Program-made: the position numbers and the translations under genes | Assembly (NCBI RefSeq): GCF_003100395.1 | Contig: NZ_CP029210.1 | Span: forward strand, 992,001-1,056,000 | DNA: 64,000 nucleotides | DNA from: Aquabacterium olei | GTDB taxonomy: Bacteria; Pseudomonadota; Gammaproteobacteria; Burkholderiales; Burkholderiaceae_C | Direction: 5' to 3' | Notes under the pieces: model-generated | What the model was told of the DNA's origin: nothing | Database searches by the model: none | What the model saw: only the letters and a program-made list of their open reading frames with translations | Shown here: piece after piece, positions 37,759 to 45,765 of the stretch | How positions within the stretch are numbered: position 1 is the stretch's first letter | Layout: each line of letters begins with the position of its first letter

Positions 37759-38967
37759 ATGGAGCGCACGGTGGGCATGGCTGCGTTGATCGACCTGAAT
37801 CCTGTGCTGGAGATGCTGGTGCTGGGCGCTGCCCTGGCGCTGGTCCCGACGGCGCTGGTGGCGTGGCGCGCTCGCCGCCAGGGCGTGCGCGGCTGGGCTG
37901 CCTGGCAGCGGGTGCTCACGGTCGCCACCCTGTTTCTGACACTCGACCTCGTCGTCTTCGGTGCCTTCACCCGCCTGACCGACTCGGGGCTGGGCTGCCC
38001 GGACTGGCCCGGCTGCTATGGCGAGACCAGTCCCTGGGGAGCGAAGACCGCCATCGCGGCCGAGCAGGCCGTGCGTCCGCATGGCCCCGTCACCCACCAC
38101 AAGGCCTGGATCGAGATGCTGCACCGCTACCTGGCCACAGCCGTCGGGGCGCTGATCACCGGGCTCATGGTGGCGGCATGGCGGCGGCGGCATGCACCCG
38201 GTGCGCTCTCGCCATGGTGGCCCACGCTGACCTTCGTGTGGGTGTGCGTGCAGGGGGCTTTCGGGGCCCTCACGGTCACGTCGAAGCTGCAGCCCCTCAT
38301 CGTCACGCTGCACCTGCTGGGGGCGCTGCTGGGCGTGGGGCTGCTGACCGCACAGGTGCGGGCCCTGCACCCGGCAGGCTCACGCTATGAGCGCGAGACC
38401 ACCAAGGTCTGGGCCTCGTCGCCCTGGCGCCGTGCGGGCATGCTGGTGCTGGCTTTGCTGGCCGTGCAGATCGCGCTGGGCGCCTGGGTCAGCAGCAACT
38501 ATGCCGTGCTGGCCTGCGCCGACTTCCCGACCTGTCAGGGTCGGTGGTGGCCCGAGATGGACGCCGCGACCGGCTTCACGCTGTGGCGCCCGTTGGGCGA
38601 GAACGGACAGGGGGGCTGGATTGCCCTCCCGGCGCTCACGGCCATCCACATGGCCCATCGCCTCATGGCTGTGGTCGTGCTGCTGGCCCTGCTGGTCTAT
38701 GGCTGGGGTCTGCGGCGTCATACCGTCTGGCGCCGCGAGGGCCGCGTCCTGCTTGGGCTGGGGGCATGGCAATTGCTCACCGGGCTCAGCAATGTGGTGC
38801 TGAACTGGCCGCTGGTGGCCGCGCTGGCCCACACATTGGGTGCGGCGTTGCTGGTGTGGTGGCTGGTGCGCCTGCTGGTGTTGCCCGGCTGGGCGCGGCC
38901 CGCGGGTGCCATGGTGAGGGCATCCAAGGGTCTTCACGCTACAAACCGGCTGCAACGCGCGCCATAG
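37759..38967 (+). CDS. ctaA: heme A synthase CtaA
   Basis: A 402-residue, eight-helix COX15/CtaA protein that oxidises heme O to heme A. The signature LTDSGLGCPDWPGCYGE contains the conserved Cys pair. Heme-ligand His residues appear in HHKAWIEMLHRYLAT, LHLLGALLGV, IHMAHRLMAV and ALAHTLGAAL. A second Cys pair is in ACADFPTCQGRWWP. It starts 6 bases after the preceding stop; ctaB follows after 60 bases. Confidence 0.95.
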   Translation: MERTVGMAALIDLNPVLEMLVLGAALALVPTALVAWRARRQGVRGWAAWQRVLTVATLFLTLDLVVFGAFTRLTDSGLGCPDWPGCYGETSPWGAKTAIAAEQAVRPHGPVTHHKAWIEMLHRYLATAVGALITGLMVAAWRRRHAPGALSPWWPTLTFVWVCVQGAFGALTVTSKLQPLIVTLHLLGALLGVGLLTAQVRALHPAGSRYERETTKVWASSPWRRAGMLVLALLAVQIALGAWVSSNYAVLACADFPTCQGRWWPEMDAATGFTLWRPLGENGQGGWIALPALTAIHMAHRLMAVVVLLALLVYGWGLRRHTVWRREGRVLLGLGAWQLLTGLSNVVLNWPLVAALAHTLGAALLVWWLVRLLVLPGWARPAGAMVRASKGLHATNRLQRAP

Positions 38968-39027
38968 TCGATTCCACCCCTCTCGTGCTGTCGGCCCTTT
39001 GCCGGTCCCCATCCTTCGGAGACGACC

Positions 39028-39948
39028 ATGCCTGACACGATCGCCTCGCCCCAGGTCGCCGCCGCGCCGGCCCTGCTGTCCAGTTGGCGCCAGTACTACG
39101 TCCTCACGAAGCCGCGCGTGGTGCAGCTCATCGTGTTCTGTGCGGTCATCGGCATGCTGCTCGCCGTGCCCGGTGTGCCGACGGCCGCCGAGGCCCTGAC
39201 GGCGGTGGCCGCCTGTGCCGGCATCTGGCTGGTGGCCGGGGCGGCAGCCGCCTTCAACTGCCTGGTCGAGCAAGGCATCGACGCGCGCATGAAGCGCACC
39301 GCCTGGCGCCCCACGGCCCGCGGCGAGCTGTCGCGCACCCAGACGCTGTTGTTCAGCTCCGTGCTGTGTGGACTCGGCATGGTGGTACTGGCCGTGTGGG
39401 TCAACCTGCTCACCATGTGGCTCACGCTGGCCACCTTCGTGGGCTACGCCATCGTCTACACGGTGCTGCTCAAGCCCATGACGCCGCAGAACATCGTCAT
39501 AGGCGGCGCGTCGGGCGCGATGCCGCCCGTGCTCGGCTGGGCCGCCATGCGCGGTTCCGTCGACCCGGAGGCGCTGATGCTGTGCCTCATCATCTTCCTG
39601 TGGACGCCGCCGCATTTCTGGTCACTGGCGCTGTACCGCGTCGAGGACTACGCTCGTGCCGGGCTGCCGATGCTGCCTGTCACGCACGGCAACGCCTTCA
39701 CGCGGCTACACATCCTGCTGTACACCGTGGTGCTGCTGGCTGGCAGCCTGCTGCCCTTCATTTACGGCATGAGCGGCTGGTTTTACCTGGCCAGCGCGTT
39801 GGTGCTGGGCGGCTTGTTCGTGGCGTATGCGTGGCGGCTGTGGCGGCGTTACAGTGACGAACTGGCCCGCAAGACCTTCCGCTTCTCCATCATCCACCTG
39901 ATGCTGATGTTTGCTGCCTTGCTGGTCGACCACTACTGGATCCTATAG
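39028..39948 (+). CDS. ctaB: protoheme IX farnesyltransferase (heme O synthase)
   Basis: A 306-residue UbiA-superfamily prenyltransferase that adds farnesyl to heme B to make heme O. The metal/prenyl-diphosphate motif is [19 protein letters not shown], followed by [20 protein letters not shown] and [20 protein letters not shown]. Several membrane helices are evident, and the N-terminus ([20 protein letters not shown]) is standard. GGAG is 11 bases before the ATG. It works directly before CtaA in heme A synthesis. Confidence 0.96.
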   Translation: MPDTIASPQVAAAPALLSSWRQYYVLTKPRVVQLIVFCAVIGMLLAVPGVPTAAEALTAVAACAGIWLVAGAAAAFNCLVEQGIDARMKRTAWRPTARGELSRTQTLLFSSVLCGLGMVVLAVWVNLLTMWLTLATFVGYAIVYTVLLKPMTPQNIVIGGASGAMPPVLGWAAMRGSVDPEALMLCLIIFLWTPPHFWSLALYRVEDYARAGLPMLPVTHGNAFTRLHILLYTVVLLAGSLLPFIYGMSGWFYLASALVLGGLFVAYAWRLWRRYSDELARKTFRFSIIHLMLMFAALLVDHYWIL

Positions 39949-39954
39949 ACCACC

Positions 39955-40578
39955 ATGCGCATGCGTTTTTCTCCCGGCCGCCGTCGGCTGGGCCTGGCGG
40001 CGGTGTCCGCCCTGTTGCTGGCTGCCTGCGACAAGCCCTCGTCCACCCCGCCTCAACCCAAGGCGGCCTTCAACGGCGTCGACATCACCGGGGCCAACTA
40101 CGCCCGCACGCTGAAGCTGAAGGACTTCGACGGTCACCCCCGGTCGCTCGACGAGTTCAAGGGCAAGGTCGTCTTCGTGTTCTTCGGCTTCACGCAGTGC
40201 CCCGACGTGTGCCCCACGACCATGGCCGAGCTGGCCGAGGTGCGTCGGCGCCTGGGCCCCGATGGCAACAAGGTGCAAGGCGTGTTCGTCACCGTCGACC
40301 CCGACCGCGACACGCCCGAGGTGCTGAAGGCCTACCTCGGCAACCTCGACAAGGACTTCATCGGCCTGCGTGGCACCAAGGAAGAGACCGACGCGGCCAG
40401 CCGCGAGTTCAAGGTCTTCTACCAGAAGGTGCCCACCCAGGGCGACCAGTACACCATCGACCACACCGCGGGCGGCTACCTGTTCGACCCGGCCGGCCGC
40501 GTGCGGCTGTTCGTGCGCTACGGCATGGGCGCGGACAAGCTCACGGCCGACGTGACGCAACTTCTGGCCACGAGTTGA
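39955..40578 (+). CDS. sco: SCO1/SenC copper chaperone lipoprotein
   Basis: A 207-residue SCO protein that supplies copper to the CuA site of subunit II. The leader ends in LLLAAC with lipobox Cys25, so it is a periplasmic lipoprotein. Copper ligands are Cys82 and Cys86 (CPDVCP) and His170 in DHTAGGYLFDPAG. It starts 6 bases after the ctaB stop and ends the oxidase cluster. The 204-base gap after it has a TTGACA at 40613-40618 without a convincing -10 partner. Confidence 0.93.
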   Translation: MRMRFSPGRRRLGLAAVSALLLAACDKPSSTPPQPKAAFNGVDITGANYARTLKLKDFDGHPRSLDEFKGKVVFVFFGFTQCPDVCPTTMAELAEVRRRLGPDGNKVQGVFVTVDPDRDTPEVLKAYLGNLDKDFIGLRGTKEETDAASREFKVFYQKVPTQGDQYTIDHTAGGYLFDPAGRVRLFVRYGMGADKLTADVTQLLATS

Positions 40579-40782
40579 AACGCATTGTGTCGACCGGCTT
40601 GCTCGTGAGGATTTGACACGTCTTCATCCGCGTTCTGACGAATACTCCGTCCAATTCATGGCGGTCCGGATGGTCCGGGTGTCATGTCAGGGGTTTAATG
40701 GGGTGAGGACGGGCCGGCTGCCATTGCGCAGGTCAGAAGCCCGGCCGCCTGGCCGATCAGGCAGCAAGTAAGGCAATCCGGG

Positions 40783-42726
40783 ATGTTCAAGCGTGTGGTT
40801 CTGGCGGTCGGCCTGTTGGCGGGCGCGCTGGCAGGATGCGGTGGTGGTGGTGGCGCAGCCACACCGGGCTCGGTGGCCTTGGCGCCCACAGCCGGTGCGG
40901 ACGAAACGGCTCAGGCGTCCGGCCTCGTGCTGGCGGTGACGCCCTTGGGCGCCTCCTCCACCGCGCGCGTCGCATGTGCCGAGACGCAAGCCGTGTCGGT
41001 CGACACGCTGGGCGCCCGGCCTGATGACGGCGTGGACGACACCGCCGCGCTGCAGCAGGCCATCAACACGGCCCCGGCCGGGACCACGTTCGTGTTCCCT
41101 GCGGGCGTGTATCAGATCTCCGCAATGCTGTTGCCCCGGTCCGATCTGACCCTGTGCGCCAGCACCACCGCCACCCTGCGCTGGACGGGGGCCTCCGGTC
41201 ACCTGATCGATGCGGCCTACCGCGGGCGCGCCGACCGCTTCAACCTCTACAACCTCGTGTTCGACGGGGCCTCGGTCATCCTGGCCGGCTCGGGCAACCG
41301 CGTGGTGAACAACACCTTCCGCAACGTCAACCGCCCGACCGCGGCGCCCGAGTCCGACCACACGCGCATGCATGCGCTGCACATCGTCGGCTTCGAGGAC
41401 GGCGTGATCGAGCACAACGTGTTCGACAACATCGACACCAACACCGCGCTGATCGGCCACGGTGTCTCGGGCAGCGTCATCCGCAACAACAGCATGGGCC
41501 GGGTCTACCAGGCCATGCACTTCTTCGAGATCACCGGCACGGAGGTCGCGCAGAACCGCCTGTCGGGCATGCGACGCATGGGGATCGAGGTGCAGGGCAG
41601 CAACCTGCGCGGCCTCGTCATCCGCGACAACGTGCTGTCCGACTGGCGTTTCGAGGCCGACCAGCGCGAACTGATCGGCATGTCGGTGGTGTCGGGCGAC
41701 AGCGTGGTGATTCAGGGCAACGTGCTGCGATGCGGTGCGGGTTGCGACAACAGCGAGCGCGGCTGGGGCATGGAACTCGGCGGTGCGGGCACCCTGGCGG
41801 TGCAGCGCAACGTGGTGCAGGGCTTTGCCATCGGCCTCGGTGTGGCCATCCTCGACAGCGTCACGCTGGACGGCAACGCGGTCTACGACAGCCACTCGGG
41901 CATCTACAAGTTCAACAACGGGCCCGTGTCCGGCAGCATGCGGGTGACAGGCAACCACATCGAGAACGCGCGCGATTGCGGCATCTGCGGCGAGTGGTCC
42001 CTCACCCGGGCGCCCGTGCTCAGCGGCAACACCATCGCACGTGAAGCCGGCCGGTGGGCGGGGGATGCCGGGCGTCGCTACGTCGGCATCATCGCCAGCC
42101 CGGTCACCAGCGGTGCGTCGGCCATGCAGATCCAGGGCAATCGCCTGCTGCTGGAGGGCAGCGCTGCGGCGGGCCTGCACGGCTGGGGCGTGTGCCTGTG
42201 CGGTGTCAACGCCAACCTGTCGGGCCTCACGCTGTCGGGCAACTGGTTCGGCGGCAGTGGCGGAGACTGGGGCGGTGGCGTCCTGATCAACGCCGAGCGC
42301 GCCGCCGGCGGTGTGCGCTTTGCCAGCAACCAGTTCCAGAACATGGCCATGGCTGTCGCCGGGGTACACACCTGGCTGGCGGGCGGCTTCACTGCGTCGG
42401 GCAACACTGCATTCAACGTGCCGACGGCCGGCCTGTGGCCCGGCGTGGTCGATGCCTCGGCCCGCGTCGATCTGCCCCGCCTCGGTCTGACGGCCAGCGC
42501 GTCAGGCAGCCAGCGCACGCTGCAACTCTCCGGCCTGGCGGGCGGCAGCAACGCCACCTGGCTGTTCGGCGACGGGCTGTCCGCCACGTCGACGGCGAGC
42601 AGCATCCGCCACCTGTACGTACTCAATGGCGGGCAGACGATGCGTGCCCGTGCCTGGGTCGGCCACCCATCCGGCGCATGGCTCACGGCCAGCGCGGCCT
42701 TGCCCTTCGCGGTGCCCGCGCCCTGA
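40783..42726 (+). CDS. beta-helix repeat lipoprotein (pectate-lyase-like fold)
   Basis: A 647-residue exported protein. The lipobox (LLAGALAGC) is followed by a Gly-rich linker. A Pectate_lyase_3-type entry motif, VSVDTLGARPDDGVDDTAAL at about residue 67, starts a right-handed parallel beta-helix. It continues in repeated Asn-rich rungs such as NRVVNNTFRNV, VIEHNVFDNI and SVIRNNSMGRV. A beta-sandwich-like C-terminus (residues about 565-647) follows. It may bind or cleave a polysaccharide; no catalytic set is clear. It has several Cys pairs (GAGCDN, CGICGEW, CLCG). Confidence 0.75.
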   Translation: MFKRVVLAVGLLAGALAGCGGGGGAATPGSVALAPTAGADETAQASGLVLAVTPLGASSTARVACAETQAVSVDTLGARPDDGVDDTAALQQAINTAPAGTTFVFPAGVYQISAMLLPRSDLTLCASTTATLRWTGASGHLIDAAYRGRADRFNLYNLVFDGASVILAGSGNRVVNNTFRNVNRPTAAPESDHTRMHALHIVGFEDGVIEHNVFDNIDTNTALIGHGVSGSVIRNNSMGRVYQAMHFFEITGTEVAQNRLSGMRRMGIEVQGSNLRGLVIRDNVLSDWRFEADQRELIGMSVVSGDSVVIQGNVLRCGAGCDNSERGWGMELGGAGTLAVQRNVVQGFAIGLGVAILDSVTLDGNAVYDSHSGIYKFNNGPVSGSMRVTGNHIENARDCGICGEWSLTRAPVLSGNTIAREAGRWAGDAGRRYVGIIASPVTSGASAMQIQGNRLLLEGSAAAGLHGWGVCLCGVNANLSGLTLSGNWFGGSGGDWGGGVLINAERAAGGVRFASNQFQNMAMAVAGVHTWLAGGFTASGNTAFNVPTAGLWPGVVDASARVDLPRLGLTASASGSQRTLQLSGLAGGSNATWLFGDGLSATSTASSIRHLYVLNGGQTMRARAWVGHPSGAWLTASAALPFAVPAP

Positions 42727-42736
42727 ACGCCCGGCT

Positions 42737-43600
42737 TCAGGCGCTCAGCAGCGTGAAGCTCTGGCGGCCTGTCCAGTTTTCCTGCGGCCCGAGCGTGACC
42801 GGCTGAAAGACCCGGGCCCCTTCGACGCACAGCATGTGCTGCCAGCCGTCGGGGGGCATGTCCTTCAGCGCCGCGCACTTCTCGGGGCCCGGGTTCCAGA
42901 TCACCGCATCCGGCAGGCCCTCGGTCTCGATCGCCAGGCGACGCGGGCCATCCCGCAGCAGCAGGCCAGCCGGCACCTTCTCGTAGATCCGGTCGATCTC
43001 GCCGTGGAAGCGCTTTTCCGGGTGGTCCTCGATGGTCTCGGTGCGCAGCAGGCTGTCGACATAGCGGCAGCCTTCCAGACCCTGCAGACGCACTTGCTGC
43101 AGGTCGGACACGGCCAGGTAGGTGTGCAGGGCTGCGGCAAACGGCCAGGTGGTCGTGCCCGTGTTCTCGGCAAACAACTCCAGATCCAGGCGCCCGCCGC
43201 TGACGGACACCGTCAACTCCAGCGTGAAGCCATGCGGCCAGATGGCCCGCGTGGCCTCATCGTCCTGCAGCACGAACGTGGCCTGCGCGTGGTCGCGTCC
43301 GGCGTGGCCGCCTTCGAGGCGCCAGGCGCGGTTGCGCGCCAGACCATGCCGCGGCAGGCTCACGTCCGGGCCGCGTTGCTCGAACTGCGGGAAGATCACC
43401 GGCACGCCACCCCGCACCGCCTGGCCTTCGCCGGCCACCGCGCGCGGCGACAGGTACAGCTGTTCCTGGCCACCGGCCGGAATCCACGAGACCACGTGCC
43501 CCCCGTGCAGCAGCACGGTCGCCCGGGCCCCGTCGGGGGATTGGATCTGCACGGCGGGTTGACCCAGTACCTGGGTCATCGGAAAGGTCGGTTCACTCAT
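42737..43600 (-). CDS. D-hexose-6-phosphate mutarotase (aldose 1-epimerase family)
   Basis: A 287-residue GalM-superfamily protein of the YeaD/hexose-6-phosphate epimerase type. Segments such as GVPVIFPQF, LPRHGLARNRAWRLE (catalytic His region), AALHTYLAVSD and DAVIWNPGPEKCAALKDM are characteristic, the last carrying the region of the catalytic acid. It interconverts alpha and beta anomers of hexose 6-phosphates. ATG 43600 overlaps the stop of the DUF429 gene (ATGA), so it is last in a minus-strand operon. Confidence 0.88.
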   Translation of the reverse strand: MSEPTFPMTQVLGQPAVQIQSPDGARATVLLHGGHVVSWIPAGGQEQLYLSPRAVAGEGQAVRGGVPVIFPQFEQRGPDVSLPRHGLARNRAWRLEGGHAGRDHAQATFVLQDDEATRAIWPHGFTLELTVSVSGGRLDLELFAENTGTTTWPFAAALHTYLAVSDLQQVRLQGLEGCRYVDSLLRTETIEDHPEKRFHGEIDRIYEKVPAGLLLRDGPRRLAIETEGLPDAVIWNPGPEKCAALKDMPPDGWQHMLCVEGARVFQPVTLGPQENWTGRQSFTLLSA

Positions 43601-44550
43601 CCCGTGAGTATCCATCCTTCGACCGGGTCGATGCCGGCCGGGATGCCATACCGGGCGTCGCCCGCTTCCGCGCGCTGCTGCCCCCAGGCGGCCTGGATCA
43701 GGCACAGCACGGCGTCCAGTCGGTCGCCTTTCGGGTCGGCCACCAGGGCATCGTGCTGGGCCGCCGACAACTTGAGCCGCAGGCCCAGGCGCGTGCGGCC
43801 CTGCTCGAGTGCCGCGACGAGGTCCTTGCGGGCAATCAGGCGGTCGTCGGTGGCGACGGTGTCGCTCTTGTAGCTGCGCCGGCCCAGCACCTCGCGCGCC
43901 AGCCAGCCGGGGTAGGCCTCCAGCGCCACGGCGTACGGGCGGCCTTCCCGCTGGCCGGGCAGAGCGAGGTTGGCCGCCACCAGGCGCATCAGGCCCTCGA
44001 AGTACATCTTGCCCACTGGCACATAGCGGGTCTGCAGCGGGCTGGTGCTGACCATGTCGGGGATGGCGAGGTCGGCCGTGCGGTGTGCCAGCCTGGGCCC
44101 CGGGGGGCGGTCGGCATGCCAGGTGTCGCCCCAGCCATCCACGAGGCGCTGAAAACCGGCCCGGTCCTCGCAGTGCGCGTGCAGGGCCCGGATGAGGCGT
44201 TCGGTCTCACTCAGTGCATGAGCCAGCTCGGGCGCCACGCCCGGCACGGGATCATGCCCTCCGAGCCAGCGTGGCAGCAGGCCGGGCCCCCGCGTGGCGA
44301 GCGCCTCCACGAACACACGTGGCAATCCGAAAGGAAAGTCGCAGCCCATCACGAACCCGCTGGCCAGTGGGCCCGGCGCCGCGGGGTCGAGAAGGGCGCT
44401 CAGCGCTGCATGCGTGGGGAGTTCATCCACCCGCTCCAGTCGCACCACGCTGCCGGCGCGGCGGCCCCAGGCCAGGGTCAGCGGCTTGCGAGCGCTGGGC
44501 GCGCTGCTGAAATCCAGGCCGAGCAGCCAGGTCGGGGCGGCTGCAGACAT
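43597..44550 (-). CDS. DUF429 domain protein
   Basis: A 317-residue protein with an RNase H-like start, LLGLDFSSAPSARKPLTLAW, and conserved acidic positions (GCDFPFGLP, ALEAYPGWLAREV, DPKGDRLDAVLCLIQAAW) as in DUF429. These look like metal-binding residues of a nuclease-like fold, but no function is known. It lies between the BLUF gene (15-base gap) and the mutarotase (4-base overlap), so it is part of the same operon. Confidence 0.8.
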   Translation of the reverse strand: MSAAAPTWLLGLDFSSAPSARKPLTLAWGRRAGSVVRLERVDELPTHAALSALLDPAAPGPLASGFVMGCDFPFGLPRVFVEALATRGPGLLPRWLGGHDPVPGVAPELAHALSETERLIRALHAHCEDRAGFQRLVDGWGDTWHADRPPGPRLAHRTADLAIPDMVSTSPLQTRYVPVGKMYFEGLMRLVAANLALPGQREGRPYAVALEAYPGWLAREVLGRRSYKSDTVATDDRLIARKDLVAALEQGRTRLGLRLKLSAAQHDALVADPKGDRLDAVLCLIQAAWGQQRAEAGDARYGIPAGIDPVEGWILTG

Positions 44551-44565
44551 GTCACCCGCGGGAGG

Positions 44566-44994
44566 TCAGCTCTGGCGGCTGACGATGCAGGCCGTGGCGA
44601 TCAGCTCTTCCAGCAAGGCCATGGACACCTCGCCGGACACCGCATACGGATCCAGCACCGGCCGTTCGGAGTACTTCAGCAGCGTCGACGGGTTGACGCG
44701 CGCCAGGTTCACCTGCCCCATGGTCCAGCCGGCAAAGCGCCGCTCGGTGATCTCTTCGTAGCGCAGCAGCACCACATCGTGGTGGCGGGTGTCCTGACAG
44801 ATGCGGGTGTACAGCTGGTTGACCTGCTCCCGGCCGCCTTCCAGCACCTGCATGAAGATGTCGCCGCTGTGGCACAGCAGGCCCGTGATGCCCTGCTGCG
44901 GGTTGTCCTTGCGCGAGGCGGCCAGGATCGCGTCGATGGTTTCGGGGGTCAGCGGCACCTTGGCGCGGCTCGCATACAGCAGTCGAACCAGCAT
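44566..44994 (-). CDS. BLUF-domain blue-light sensor (FAD-binding)
   Basis: A 142-residue stand-alone BLUF protein. The photoactive residues are present: Tyr7 (LLYAS), Asn31 (NPQQGITGLL) and Gln49 (FMQVLEGG), with Trp90 and Met92 in GWTMG. Such short proteins bind FAD and signal by partner contact rather than through a fused enzyme. It begins 3 bases after the folE stop, so it is very probably translated together with GTP cyclohydrolase I. The output partner is unknown. Confidence 0.93.
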   Translation of the reverse strand: MLVRLLYASRAKVPLTPETIDAILAASRKDNPQQGITGLLCHSGDIFMQVLEGGREQVNQLYTRICQDTRHHDVVLLRYEEITERRFAGWTMGQVNLARVNPSTLLKYSERPVLDPYAVSGEVSMALLEELIATACIVSRQS

Positions 44995-44997
44995 GGC

Positions 44998-45738
44998 TCA
45001 GCCTTTCTTGTGGTTGACCAGAGAGAGGAATTCGCGACGCAGGTTCGGGTCCTTCAGGAAGGAGCCGCGCATCACGCTGTTGATCATCTTCGAGTCCATG
45101 TCCTTGACGCCGCGCCAGTGCATGCAGAAGTGGTCGGCTTCCATCACCACGGCCAGGCCGTCGGGGCTCATGCGCGACTGCAGCAGGTCGGCCACCTGGG
45201 TCACGGCCTCTTCCTGGATCTGCGGGCGGCTCATCACCCAGTCGATCAGACGCGCGTACTTCGACAGCCCGATCAGGTTCGAGTGCTCGTTGGGCATGAT
45301 GCCGATCCACACCCGGCCGATGATCGGGCACAGGTGATGCGAGCACGCGCTGCGCACGGTGATCGGGCCAACGATCATCAGCTCGTTCAGCCGTTCGGCG
45401 TTCGGAAACTCGGTGACCGGCGGCGCAGCGTGGTATCGCCCCTTGAAGATCTCGTTGAGGTACATCTTCGCGACACGCCGCGCGGTGTCCTGCGTGTTGT
45501 GGTCGCTCTCGGTGTCGATCACCAGGCTGGACAGCACGGCGCTCATCTTGCCCTGCACCTCATCGAGCAGCTTTTCCAGCTCGCCCGGCTCGATGAACTC
45601 GGCAATGTTGTCATTCGCGTGAAAGCGCCGCTGCGCCGCCTTCAGGCGCTCGCGGATCTTCACGGACACAGGCACGCCTTGATCGTCGTCGGCCTCGGTG
45701 GCGTGGGGGTCGATGGCGCGCAGGGAAGGGCTGTTCAT
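44998..45738 (-). CDS. folE: GTP cyclohydrolase I
   Basis: A 246-residue FolE, converting GTP to 7,8-dihydroneopterin triphosphate, the first step to folate and pterins. Zinc and active-site residues are visible in VRSACSHHLCPIIGRV and ADHFCMHWRGVKD; the tail ends in FLKDPNLRREFLSLV. The N-terminal 60 residues are longer than in E. coli FolE. It leads an operon with BLUF, DUF429 and mutarotase genes. Confidence 0.94.
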   Translation of the reverse strand: MNSPSLRAIDPHATEADDDQGVPVSVKIRERLKAAQRRFHANDNIAEFIEPGELEKLLDEVQGKMSAVLSSLVIDTESDHNTQDTARRVAKMYLNEIFKGRYHAAPPVTEFPNAERLNELMIVGPITVRSACSHHLCPIIGRVWIGIMPNEHSNLIGLSKYARLIDWVMSRPQIQEEAVTQVADLLQSRMSPDGLAVVMEADHFCMHWRGVKDMDSKMINSVMRGSFLKDPNLRREFLSLVNHKKG

Positions 45739-45765
45739 GTCGGTTCCTGTCGGAAGAGGGGCACT

